Source of the DNA: Chitinophagales bacterium
GTDB taxonomy: Bacteria > Bacteroidota > Bacteroidia > Chitinophagales > UBA2359
Direction: 5' to 3'
DNA length: 10,889 nt
NCBI GenBank assembly: GCA_020629335.1
Contig: JAHDDN010000159.1
Location: 1-10,889, forward strand
Shown: positions 1-6,164 of the stretch, one piece after another
How the letters are laid out: each line of letters opens with the position of its first letter
Position numbering within the stretch: position 1 is the first letter of the stretch
Made by a program: the position numbers and the translations under genes
Notes under the pieces: model-generated
Databases searched by the model: none
What the model was told of the DNA's origin: nothing
The model's input: the letters and a program-made list of their open reading frames with translations, nothing else

Positions 1-20
1 GCTCCAAAAAGAACGTTTTT

Positions 21-55
21 AACTGATGAACTGGTAAACTGGATAACTGATGAAC
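21..55. repeat. Short direct repeat at the left edge
   Basis: The 11-mer aactgatgaac occurs at 21-31 and again at 45-55, with related aactgg-type words between them, followed by loosely repetitive ttact/actaac words to about 83. It looks like degenerate tandem repetition in intergenic DNA. No gene is visible between 1 and 101, and nothing further can be assigned. Confidence 0.4.
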
Positions 56-116
56 CACTTTACTAACTTACTTACTACTAACATACCTATTACTCAAAAA
101 TGCGTGAGGGATGGGA

Positions 117-125
117 GTGGTATGG
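117..125. repeat. 9-bp target-site duplication, left copy
   Basis: The sequence gtggtatgg at 117-125 directly abuts the left terminal inverted repeat of the small insertion and is repeated exactly at 324-332, directly abutting the right one. Joining the flanks through one copy restores a sequence that aligns with repeat copies B and C at the same position (cggtatg followed by cggcg or tagcg). This is the expected signature of transposition with a staggered 9-bp cut. Confidence 0.85.
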
Positions 126-323
126 CTACCGTCTATACACAAGTAGTATTAGAAAAACACGACATGTTTTAACGCATGATATTTATCATATAATATACAT
201 TTGCAATAATGTAAACTGTTTTTGTCAAGCAAATTACAGAATAAATACAAATAAGCATTTTGTTGTTAATCAATGATAAATGAATTTGTTTTCATCATTA
301 TACTACTTGTGAGGAGACGGTAG
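126..323. mobile_element. 198-bp MITE-like element with IS50/Tn5-like ends
   Basis: Its termini are inverted repeats at 126-149 and 300-323. Read outside-in, both begin CTACCGTCT and both contain CACAAGTAGTAT, matching at 21 of 24 positions with a three-base difference in the middle. An exact 9-bp direct repeat flanks it (117-125 and 324-332). The interior is AT-rich and has no plausible gene, so the element would depend on a transposase supplied elsewhere. The left end matches the 19-bp outside end of IS50/Tn5, as I recall that sequence, at 14 of 19 positions, including an unbroken TATACACAAGT at the same offset. A 9-bp duplication is also what IS50 and IS10 (IS4 superfamily) generate. Assignment to an IS50-like group is inference from end sequence and duplication length. 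The insertion itself is well supported because uninterrupted homologous copies lie in the same window. Confidence 0.82.
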
Positions 324-332
324 GTGGTATGG
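324..332. repeat. 9-bp target-site duplication, right copy
   Basis: This exact copy of 117-125 (gtggtatgg) lies immediately outside the right terminal inverted repeat. Beyond it the dispersed repeat resumes with ggcgtcgtg, aligning with cggcgtca in copy B. Confidence 0.85.
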
Positions 333-624
333 GGCGTCGTGAACCGACTTACGGAGCTTAGGTACGCGATGGCTGGCCCGAAGGGCAGACAAGCGGGCCT
401 TAGCGGAGTAGGAGGTGAACAGCCACATGAGAACGGACAGCCCGACCTGCGCCTTCGGCGAATGCATAATGCATAATCATGAATGATAAATTTCGCTCGT
501 GCTGCGCACTTCCTTATACAAGCGCAGGGCACGCCCAATATCATGAAAATAAGAAAAACCAAACCCACACTCTGGGCGGACACATAGGTACCGCACCTAC
601 TGGTCGAATGAAAAATAACGAAAG

Positions 625-636
625 GGGCACGCCCAA
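625..636. repeat. Second copy of the repeat-end motif
   Basis: The 12-mer gggcacgcccaa at 625-636 duplicates the 3' terminus of repeat copy A at 527-538. It contains the near-palindrome gggc..gccc. It may mark a second, truncated end of the repeat family, or it may be coincidence. The sequence between the two copies holds nothing recognisable. Confidence 0.4.
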
Positions 637-646
637 AGGAAAAAAT

Positions 647-685
647 AAAAGGGGAGCCAAACCGTCAGATTCAAGCTCCCCTTTT
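647..685 (-). terminator. Hairpin terminator downstream of the alpha-galactosidase
   Basis: A perfect 11-bp stem (aaaaggggagc at 647-657 with gctcccctttt at 675-685) encloses a 17-nt loop. Read on the minus strand, the stem is followed by a T-rich run (tttt-a-tttttt), which favours termination of minus-strand transcription coming from the gene that stops at 768. The flanking A/T arms make it potentially bidirectional. Confidence 0.65.
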
Positions 686-709
686 GCAAAACCAAGACAA
701 AAGATATGA

Positions 710-764
710 CCAATAAATGGTAAACAAATTTACGTTTTTTAAATTTTGTTTACAAGTTTATTGG
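710..764 (-). other. Long AT-rich hairpin just after the stop codon
   Basis: ccaataaa at 710-717 pairs with tttattgg at 757-764. Inside these arms, gtaaacaaattt at 720-731 pairs with aaattttgtttac at 741-753, with one bulged base. The structure begins three bases past the minus-strand stop at 768-770. It has no U-tract on its 3' side, so it is more likely a 3'-end stabilising or processing structure than a stand-alone terminator. The G+C-rich hairpin at 647-685 lies further downstream. Confidence 0.5.
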
Positions 765-767
765 ACA

Positions 768-2789
768 TTATTTTGACAATTTTACTTTTACTATATTTAA
801 ACCATTGATTATCTGTGTGGCTAACTCTTGGCCATTCACCAACACATTTTTCCACTCATTGGGGACTTTGAACCATAATTCCCCTGCTTTAGTGCTTTTG
901 GGGGCTAACTTAAACTGAATGCTGCGATCTTTATGGCTCCATGTCTTTATATTACTGCTTGGAAATAAGTGGGCATTGCCACCAGCCAAAGCGACTTTGT
1001 TGTCTTCTATGCTCAATAGCAATTTAGATTGATAAGGCTTGAGCTTAATGGGCGTATCTACTAATATTTTAGGGTTAACAGCCTGATAGTAAGCCCCTTT
1101 TAAATCGTCTAATTCGGCCTTTTTTTCGCCTAAATTGCAGCAGGCTAAATATTCTAAATCGCCTATACTGAAGTGGATTTGATAAATATTTTCGCGCTGA
1201 TCTACAGAGTGAATTTGCTTATCTTTGAAAGGAAATTGAGAGAGATAAAGCGCCTTGGTTTTGTCATCATACGCACTCACATTATCTGAGCAAAAGATGA
1301 GCTGTCCGAAGATTTGATTAATCAAATAAATGGTATAACGCTGCGTACTGTTGAGCTTATTATTTTTGTCACGCAAGATAAACACATCGGGATCATTACC
1401 AAAAACAGCCTTATTCAAATGCCTTCTGTGAATAGTGCTTAATAAGGAATTAATCGTCGATACTCGCTCTCGATTATTAGCGGCTTTTAATAGATTCATC
1501 TCCCAGTCTAAATGAATATCTGCCCCAATTCTACAATAATCAACTAAGCCGAAAGAGGACGCTAAAGGCACTCCACAACCCAATATTTGCTTGCCTTTCG
1601 CTAATTCTCGGAGCCATTTCATGGCATCATGCATGACCGCACCTCTGGATTTTTCTGGCCTTTCAATTAAGGCGGCGGCATAAAGGAAATCTAACTTCAC
1701 AAAATCAAACTCCCATCTATTCAATACGGTATCAAAAATATAGCGCAAATAAGCCCTAAATCCTTCGTGATAAATATCAAGAACATAAAACCAATTACTC
1801 CAAGCAGGGTTAAACCCTGCTTTAACAGGCTTGCCATTTTTATCTTTGAGTAGCCAATCTTTTTGCTCTTTAAAAATGGCCGACTTTTCTTCACAAATAA
1901 AAGGAGCTAACCAAAGACCCGCCTTGAGTTTAGCGGCATGAATATCGGCCACTAATGGCTGCATTTTATTCTTAAATTTTTCATTGGGCACCCAATCTCC
2001 GACCTTCTCTTGCCAACCATCATCTATCTGAAAAATATCAATAGGTGCTTCAATCGTTTTTAAGGCGGCTATATTTTCATTCAAAATCTCAGGCGTAATG
2101 TGGGTATAGTAATTATACCAACTCGTCCAACCCGTCACTGGCTTAGCCTTAGCTTTAAGCTGCCACTTAGCTAATTTTTGCCATTCCTCAAAGAGCGAAT
2201 TTTCAGCACCATAAGCAATATACAAATCTAATACCTCCTCCCCTTTTTCAAATTTCACTCGATCAATATCTACTGCTATTCCCAATTTTCCATTGATTGT
2301 ATCTTGCGTAAAAAGCGTATAAGCATTAGACTCATCCAAGGAAGCCATCAATAAAATTTCCTCATCACTATACCTGAGATAAGTATAATTCCAACCATGC
2401 AGTTTTCCTTTTTCATTGGGATAAGAATAAAAATCATAATCTCCATAAGCCGATAATAAAGGCTGTGCCACCGCTCTCAATCCTTCTATCTTATCCGTTT
2501 TTTTATATTCCCGACTGACTGTCCAAGACTGAAAACCATTACAATAAATTCTTTGAACTGCTTGATAATCATACGAACTCACCAACTTCAAACTCTTAAG
2601 CGTAAATGCTTTCTCTGTATGAAGCAGTATCCGAAGCCGTTTGCCATAAGGCGCCTCCTCCTCTATCATTTCGACTTGCAGTTGACTCAGCGACTCCTTT
2701 CCCAATTTCCATTCAAAGGAATAATGGTACTCGCTCTTACCAATTTGGTAAACTATTTTGACATTAAATTCAGGCCAATTAATCGACAT
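768..2789 (-). CDS. Alpha-galactosidase, glycoside hydrolase family 36
   Basis: This 673-aa enzyme is predicted to hydrolyse terminal alpha-1,6-linked galactose from raffinose-type oligosaccharides or galactomannan fragments. Layout is N-terminal beta-sandwich (about 1-205), (beta/alpha)8 barrel (about 215-500) and C-terminal beta domain (about 510-673). Visible family motifs are GWTSWYNYY at 220-228, IDDGWQ at 255-260, VKLDF at 364-368 with the predicted nucleophile D367, and RIGAD at 420-424 with the predicted acid/base D424. The 57-residue gap between these aspartates is close to that of characterised GH36 enzymes. There is no signal peptide, so it is probably cytoplasmic and would need imported oligosaccharides. 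Length is normal for the family. The ATG start has no Shine-Dalgarno sequence, as is common in Bacteroidota. It stands alone, separated from the helicase operon by about 500 bp of repeats, and no transporter, SusCD pair or regulator lies beside it. Exact substrate cannot be read from sequence. Confidence 0.93.
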   Translation of the reverse strand: MSINWPEFNVKIVYQIGKSEYHYSFEWKLGKESLSQLQVEMIEEEAPYGKRLRILLHTEKAFTLKSLKLVSSYDYQAVQRIYCNGFQSWTVSREYKKTDKIEGLRAVAQPLLSAYGDYDFYSYPNEKGKLHGWNYTYLRYSDEEILLMASLDESNAYTLFTQDTINGKLGIAVDIDRVKFEKGEEVLDLYIAYGAENSLFEEWQKLAKWQLKAKAKPVTGWTSWYNYYTHITPEILNENIAALKTIEAPIDIFQIDDGWQEKVGDWVPNEKFKNKMQPLVADIHAAKLKAGLWLAPFICEEKSAIFKEQKDWLLKDKNGKPVKAGFNPAWSNWFYVLDIYHEGFRAYLRYIFDTVLNRWEFDFVKLDFLYAAALIERPEKSRGAVMHDAMKWLRELAKGKQILGCGVPLASSFGLVDYCRIGADIHLDWEMNLLKAANNRERVSTINSLLSTIHRRHLNKAVFGNDPDVFILRDKNNKLNSTQRYTIYLINQIFGQLIFCSDNVSAYDDKTKALYLSQFPFKDKQIHSVDQRENIYQIHFSIGDLEYLACCNLGEKKAELDDLKGAYYQAVNPKILVDTPIKLKPYQSKLLLSIEDNKVALAGGNAHLFPSSNIKTWSHKDRSIQFKLAPKSTKAGELWFKVPNEWKNVLVNGQELATQIINGLNIVKVKLSK

Positions 2790-2857
2790 ATAAACAGGTT
2801 TAAATTAATTACACAAAACACAAGCACGGATTTTTACCTCCTACAATTACTTCTCAT

Positions 2858-3088
2858 TTGGGCGTGACCGTGCGCTCGTAAAGGCAAGTGCACAGCACGA
2901 GTCAATTTATCATTCATCATTACGCATTATGCATTCGCCGAAGGCGCAGGTCGGGCTGTACGCTCTTATGCGGCTATGTGTCAGCTATTCCGCTAAGGCT
3001 CTCTTGTCTGCCCTTCGGGCCAGCCTACGTGAGCCTAAGCTACATAAGCTGCCCCATTGACGCCGCATACCGCTGCCATCCCTCACGC
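2858..3088 (-). repeat. Dispersed intergenic repeat, copy B (complete)
   Basis: On the minus strand this is an uninterrupted ~231-bp homologue of copy A. It starts gcgtgagggatgg at 3088 and ends cacgcccaa at 2858. It includes the invariant 23-nt core at 3003-3025 with the gcccgaagggc hairpin, the cgccttcggcg hairpin, and the aatgcataatgcgtaat tract. It shows what copy A looked like before insertion: cggtatgcggcg spans the site where copy A carries 198 bp plus a duplication. It lies 68 bp upstream of the alpha-galactosidase start and in the same orientation, so it could be transcribed into that gene's leader or be the 3' portion of read-through from the helicase. An open frame on the plus strand across it is repeat sequence and not a credible gene. 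Confidence 0.87.
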
Positions 3089-3160
3089 TTTAAAAGTATT
3101 GCGTAGTGAGCTATCAACTCAAAGAATGAACTTTAGCTACTTAAAAATTCGCCTTTTTTT

Positions 3161-3278
3161 TCAACCACCCCTGCCCCCTCCTTATGCAAGGAGGGGGATA
3201 TTTTTATTGCAAAAAAAAAATGATTTTGGAAGAATAAAATCAAATTTATTTCCCCCTTATGCAAGGGAGGTGGTTGTT
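3161..3278. repeat. Inverted pair of short palindromic elements (REP/BIME-like)
   Basis: The left unit has caaccaccc followed by a perfect 10-bp stem, ccccctcctt (3174-3183) with aaggaggggg (3188-3197), around the loop atgc. The right unit is a related sequence in opposite orientation, with ccctt-atgc-aaggg (about 3254-3267) followed by ggtggttg at 3269-3276. Between them lie an A10 run and a small hairpin (tgatttt...aaaatca, about 3220-3242). The outer caaccacc / ggtggttg arms can pair, giving a nested structure. Two palindromic units facing each other match the organisation called BIME. A family relation to the REP-like elements common in Bacteroidota genomes is inferred. Confidence 0.6.
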
Positions 3279-3279
3279 A

Positions 3280-3303
3280 TAAAAACGTCCCTACGGGATT
3301 TTA
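3280..3303 (-). terminator. Candidate terminator after the DEAD-box gene
   Basis: Immediately after the stop at 3304-3306, the minus strand reads aaaatccc-gta-ggga-cg-ttttt. This is a tccc/ggga stem extended by A-T pairs across a two-base bulge and ending in a T run. The stem is short, so strength is uncertain, but position and T run fit the end of the helicase transcript. Confidence 0.45.
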
Positions 3304-4611
3304 TTATGCAAGGCTAATTCGGACTTTTTTCTTTTTGATTCGGGTATTATCCAGCGTTTTGATAAGCTCAATGACTTTCTCACTGGGTACGGCCACAAAA
3401 GCACAGTCTTGCTTGAGTTCTATCATCCCCAATTCGTCTTTTTCTAATTGGCCTTGCTTGAAAAACCAGCCTGCAATATCGCCCTTGGAGATTTTATCCT
3501 TTCTGCCACCAGAAATAAAAATGGTTTTCCATTTAGGTGCTTTGGGTACGGGGCGATCTTCCAAGGCTAACTCCTCCCCTTCTATAAAATCAGGCAAGGA
3601 CTCATTGGCCCAGTGAATCACATAGGCCGTTCCGTCTTTATTCATCCTTGCTGTACGGCCATTTCTATGCGTAAACTCCCGACTCTTACGAGGCAATTGA
3701 TAATGAATAATAAATTTGATTTCTGGAATATCCAAGCCTCTCGCCGCTAAGTCCGTCGCTACGATTAATTGATGGGAGCCATTCCGAAATTTGATCAAGG
3801 CTCTTTCTCTATCCTGCTGCTCCATTCCCCCATAAAAACAACCATGCCTAATTCGATGATCTTTCAAAAACTCACTCACTCGATTAATACTATCTTTAAA
3901 ATTGCAAAAGATAATCCCTGGCTCATTGCCAATATGACTCAAGGTAGCCACCAGTGTCTTCAACTTATCTTTAGAGGGAGAGACTACAGTCTTAACCGTC
4001 AATTGTGGACTTTCTGTGGTGAGATAATTTACAGAAACAGGTTTACGCATTCCCATGAAGGCTGGAATTTCTACCTCATGCGTTGCTGAAGTTAGCACTT
4101 TTTTACGAAGGCCCCGCAAGCTCAATACAATCGTCTTCATATCAGACTCAAAGCCAATCTCCAAAGACTTATCAAACTCATCTAAAACGAGCATTTTTAT
4201 TTCCTCCAGCGAGAAGGTTTTTCTTCTGATATGATCCGCAATTCTTCCAGGCGTACCAATCAGAATAGCTGGCGGGTGCTTGAGGTCCAGTCTATCCTTA
4301 GAGAAGGAGCGCCCTCCATAGAAGGCATTCGTCTTATAACCAGACCCCATTTCTCTCACGACTTGCTCAATCTGAATCGCTAATTCCCTAGAAGGCACCA
4401 CAATCAATGCTTGTATTCCCTCCACCTCTGTCTTTAAGTTCGCAATAATCGGTAATAGAAATGCTAAGGTCTTTCCTGTTCCTGTAGGAGATAATAATAT
4501 CGTCGCCACATTCCCTTGAATGGCTGATTGCGCTTCCAACTGCATCGCATTCAGCTTTTCAATCTTCAATTTCTTTAAAATAGCGGCTTGATTTTTTATA
4601 GGCGTCATCAT
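3304..4611 (-). CDS. dbpA: DEAD-box ATP-dependent RNA helicase, DbpA-like
   Basis: This 435-aa cytoplasmic helicase has both RecA-like domains and a C-terminal RNA-binding domain. Motifs in order are Walker A SPTGTGKT (41-48), Ia PSRELA (73-78), GG (99-100), TPGR (120-123), motif II DEFD (144-147), SAT (175-177), IIFCN (233-237), ATDLAARGLDIP (285-296) and HRNGRTAR (315-322). The tail at about 361-435, starting KTIFISGGRKDKI, resembles the RRM-like DbpA domain that in E. coli binds hairpin 92 of 23S rRNA, which suggests a role in large-subunit maturation. Motif II is DEFD, not DEAD; the catalytic D-E pair is kept. The Q-motif region is short (about residues 16-30). Two adjacent ATG codons (4611 and 4608) could both start translation. 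It lies 20 bp downstream of the HTTM gene on the same strand, with no terminator between them, so co-transcription is likely. The DbpA assignment rests mainly on the C-terminal domain; other DEAD-box paralogues are possible. Confidence 0.9.
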   Translation of the reverse strand: MMTPIKNQAAILKKLKIEKLNAMQLEAQSAIQGNVATILLSPTGTGKTLAFLLPIIANLKTEVEGIQALIVVPSRELAIQIEQVVREMGSGYKTNAFYGGRSFSKDRLDLKHPPAILIGTPGRIADHIRRKTFSLEEIKMLVLDEFDKSLEIGFESDMKTIVLSLRGLRKKVLTSATHEVEIPAFMGMRKPVSVNYLTTESPQLTVKTVVSPSKDKLKTLVATLSHIGNEPGIIFCNFKDSINRVSEFLKDHRIRHGCFYGGMEQQDRERALIKFRNGSHQLIVATDLAARGLDIPEIKFIIHYQLPRKSREFTHRNGRTARMNKDGTAYVIHWANESLPDFIEGEELALEDRPVPKAPKWKTIFISGGRKDKISKGDIAGWFFKQGQLEKDELGMIELKQDCAFVAVPSEKVIELIKTLDNTRIKKKKVRISLA

Positions 4612-4631
4612 GGGGCAAAAATAGGTTTATT

Positions 4632-5996
4632 TTATGGATCAATCTCCAAAACCTCTTGTTTTTTAACGACTAATGGCGTGTGCAATGGAATAATCCAATC
4701 CTTATGCCGCCAAGTATAGGGGATTTCTGAAAGGACGACATTACTGTCTATGAGTAATTGGTAATCTCTGGTATTGAGGGTTGTTCTGACTTTGGCTTTG
4801 ACGGTTACGTCTTTTCCTTCTTTGGCCATTTCATCGGCTATGTAGTGGGCGTATTGACGCAACATATCTGGATGGGTTTTCATCTTTCGGTATTGGCGCT
4901 TATTGAGGCGGCCTTTGTAAGAAAATTTATATTTTTCTCCTGTATTTTTGTCTTGTATCCTTAAGGAAAGCTTCGAGCTTTTAGTGCGCAATTTCATATG
5001 CCAAGCAAAGCGGTGGCCCTCTTCTGTCCAATTAACATTACCGGGATAAAGGTGATGACGGAAAGGAAAAAGCACTTGAAATAACACATAAACTCCTAAA
5101 AGCGCATAGGTCCAAGTCGGAACTTTGAAAGGCTTATCAGGTGGCTGAATATAAGTGGCTTCTTTTTTCCAGTAAGATAGATTAAAGTATTTTTCATCAA
5201 AAAAGATGGCTGTGATAAATATCATCATCCACGGAAAAATTCCGATGGAAAATAATTGAGCATTCGTCAAGTGAAAACAAACAATGATGACAAAAGCAAA
5301 TATACGAGTGCGTTTAAACACTAATAAAGGCCATGCTAATAAGTCTAAAAATAAGCCACCAAAAGTAAATACCTTGACCATCCACTCTTCCGTAAACCAT
5401 TGTCCAATTAAAGGAAAGTCTGTTCTAACAGCTAACCACTTGCGCATGGGTTCGCCTTGCAGCCAATCTGAATTCAGCTTAGCAATGCCGCCAAAGAGAT
5501 ATACCACTCCGATCTGAAAACGCAATAGCCAAACCGTCCAATTAGGGACCCAATCAGATTGAATATTCGGAAAGAGCAAAGCATCTACGGAGTATTTGCG
5601 ATTGGCAGGCAGACAGACTAATATGCCGCTGACCAATACCACCATATAGAAATGATTGAGATAATAACTTTTGTCTAATAAAAAGACATAACTAAAACCC
5701 AAGAAAAAGAAAAGAATACTCAGCCGATACATAAAGCCTATCGCCACAAAAAAGGCCGCAACGCCCATCGCAACAAACAAATAAATCATCCCATCGCCTG
5801 GGAGTGCTTTAAGAAAACCAAAAAGTTCAAAGGTGAAGTTAAAATCTGGAGTGATCCAATATTTACGCACCCAACCAAAAGATAAATAGCGGGTCATCTC
5901 TACGATCATGGTGATCCCAAAGGCGATCCTAAAGTAGGCTAAGAGTGAACTATCTACTGCCTTGTTAAGTTGATTTAAAAGAGAAGTCTTTGACAT
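4632..5996 (-). CDS. HTTM / vitamin K-dependent gamma-carboxylase-like membrane protein
   Basis: Counting from the ATG at 5996, this is a 454-aa polytopic inner-membrane protein with about eight hydrophobic segments in residues 13-310, then a soluble C-terminal domain to 454. It resembles bacterial relatives of vitamin K-dependent gamma-glutamyl carboxylase (HTTM domain). DKSYYLNHFY (108-117) corresponds to the human segment containing the functionally important H160, giving H115 here. FGGIAKLNSDW (about 168-178) corresponds to the segment with catalytic K218, giving K173. HHLYPGNVNW followed by HRFAWHMK (about 314-335) is another family hallmark. Retention of both key residues suggests an active vitamin K/menaquinone-dependent carboxylase or epoxidase-type enzyme, but the substrate is unknown and many bacterial members are uncharacterised. 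A TTG at 6032 would add 12 residues. I prefer the ATG because the extension is neither hydrophobic nor family-like and overlaps promoter-like sequence. The helicase gene follows after 20 bp. Confidence 0.88.
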   Translation of the reverse strand: MSKTSLLNQLNKAVDSSLLAYFRIAFGITMIVEMTRYLSFGWVRKYWITPDFNFTFELFGFLKALPGDGMIYLFVAMGVAAFFVAIGFMYRLSILFFFLGFSYVFLLDKSYYLNHFYMVVLVSGILVCLPANRKYSVDALLFPNIQSDWVPNWTVWLLRFQIGVVYLFGGIAKLNSDWLQGEPMRKWLAVRTDFPLIGQWFTEEWMVKVFTFGGLFLDLLAWPLLVFKRTRIFAFVIIVCFHLTNAQLFSIGIFPWMMIFITAIFFDEKYFNLSYWKKEATYIQPPDKPFKVPTWTYALLGVYVLFQVLFPFRHHLYPGNVNWTEEGHRFAWHMKLRTKSSKLSLRIQDKNTGEKYKFSYKGRLNKRQYRKMKTHPDMLRQYAHYIADEMAKEGKDVTVKAKVRTTLNTRDYQLLIDSNVVLSEIPYTWRHKDWIIPLHTPLVVKKQEVLEIDP

Positions 5997-6083
5997 ATTT
6001 AGCTTAAAATATAAAGGGGATTGACTACCCAATATAAGGACTTCTGCTCTTAATATATTGTTCTATTCTATAAAAATTTTATT

Positions 6084-6111
6084 TTTGCAGTCAAATTTGT
6101 TACCTATATTG
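6084..6111 (+). promoter_or_regulatory. Candidate Bacteroidota-type promoter for the lipocalin
   Basis: TTTG at 6084-6087 and TATATTG at 6105-6111 are separated by 17 bp. They approximate the Bacteroidota sigma-factor consensus TTTG / TAnnTTTG. Transcription would begin near 6118, giving a leader of roughly 45 nt with an A-rich stretch (aaagaaaga) just before the ATG. It is predicted from sequence only. Confidence 0.45.
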
Positions 6112-6164
6112 TGAGCAATAGTCAGAAATATACTTAATATAGTAACCCATAAATTAAAGAAAGA

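Larger units (their letters stand above)
102..538 (+). repeat. Dispersed intergenic repeat, copy A (interrupted)
   Basis: This is a G+C-richer block in AT-rich surroundings, homologous to copy B (2858-3088, reverse) and, over its first part, to copy C (8929-9077, reverse). It begins with gcgtgagggatgg at 102. It contains the 23-nt core at 371-393, which is identical in all three copies and includes the small hairpin gcccgaagggc. It also contains a second hairpin, cgccttcggcg, shared with copy B, then an aatgcataatgcataat tract, and ends near cacgcccaa at 538. A 198-bp insertion plus a 9-bp duplication interrupts it at 126-332; without these the copy is about 230 bp, the same as B. The open frames crossing it on both strands are poor coding candidates, since they translate repeat sequence. 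Function is unknown. It may be a mobile or structured-RNA element. Confidence 0.85.

Noticed and set aside
126..150. DnaA-box-like ctatacaca in the left transposon end as a replication origin signal.
   Set aside because: A single near-match with no cluster of boxes and no dnaA or partition genes. The IS50 outside end is itself known to resemble a DnaA box.
371..393. Considered whether the repeats form a CRISPR array or integron attachment sites.
   Set aside because: Copies are kilobases apart, in both orientations, without regular spacers, cas genes or an integrase. The small hairpins alone do not support either idea.
266..709. Open frames on both strands through repeat copy A (about 105 and 76 codons).
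   Set aside because: They translate the dispersed repeat and the transposon end. A similar frame across copy B is unrelated to any protein family and has Arg/Pro/Ser-rich low-complexity content. The repeat pattern explains them.
2888..3106. Plus-strand open frame across repeat copy B (about 72 codons).
   Set aside because: It shares a short peptide-like string with the minus-strand frame in copy A only because both read the same repeat. The substitution pattern and lack of a family argue against coding.
3335..4089. Plus-strand open frames antisense to the helicase gene.
   Set aside because: The minus-strand frame has every DEAD-box motif in order, so these are shadows of it.
5997..6032. TTG start extending the HTTM protein by 12 residues.
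   Set aside because: The extension has no family resemblance and its DNA looks promoter-like (TTG, then tatatttt about 16 bp on). The ATG at 5996 is the simpler start.
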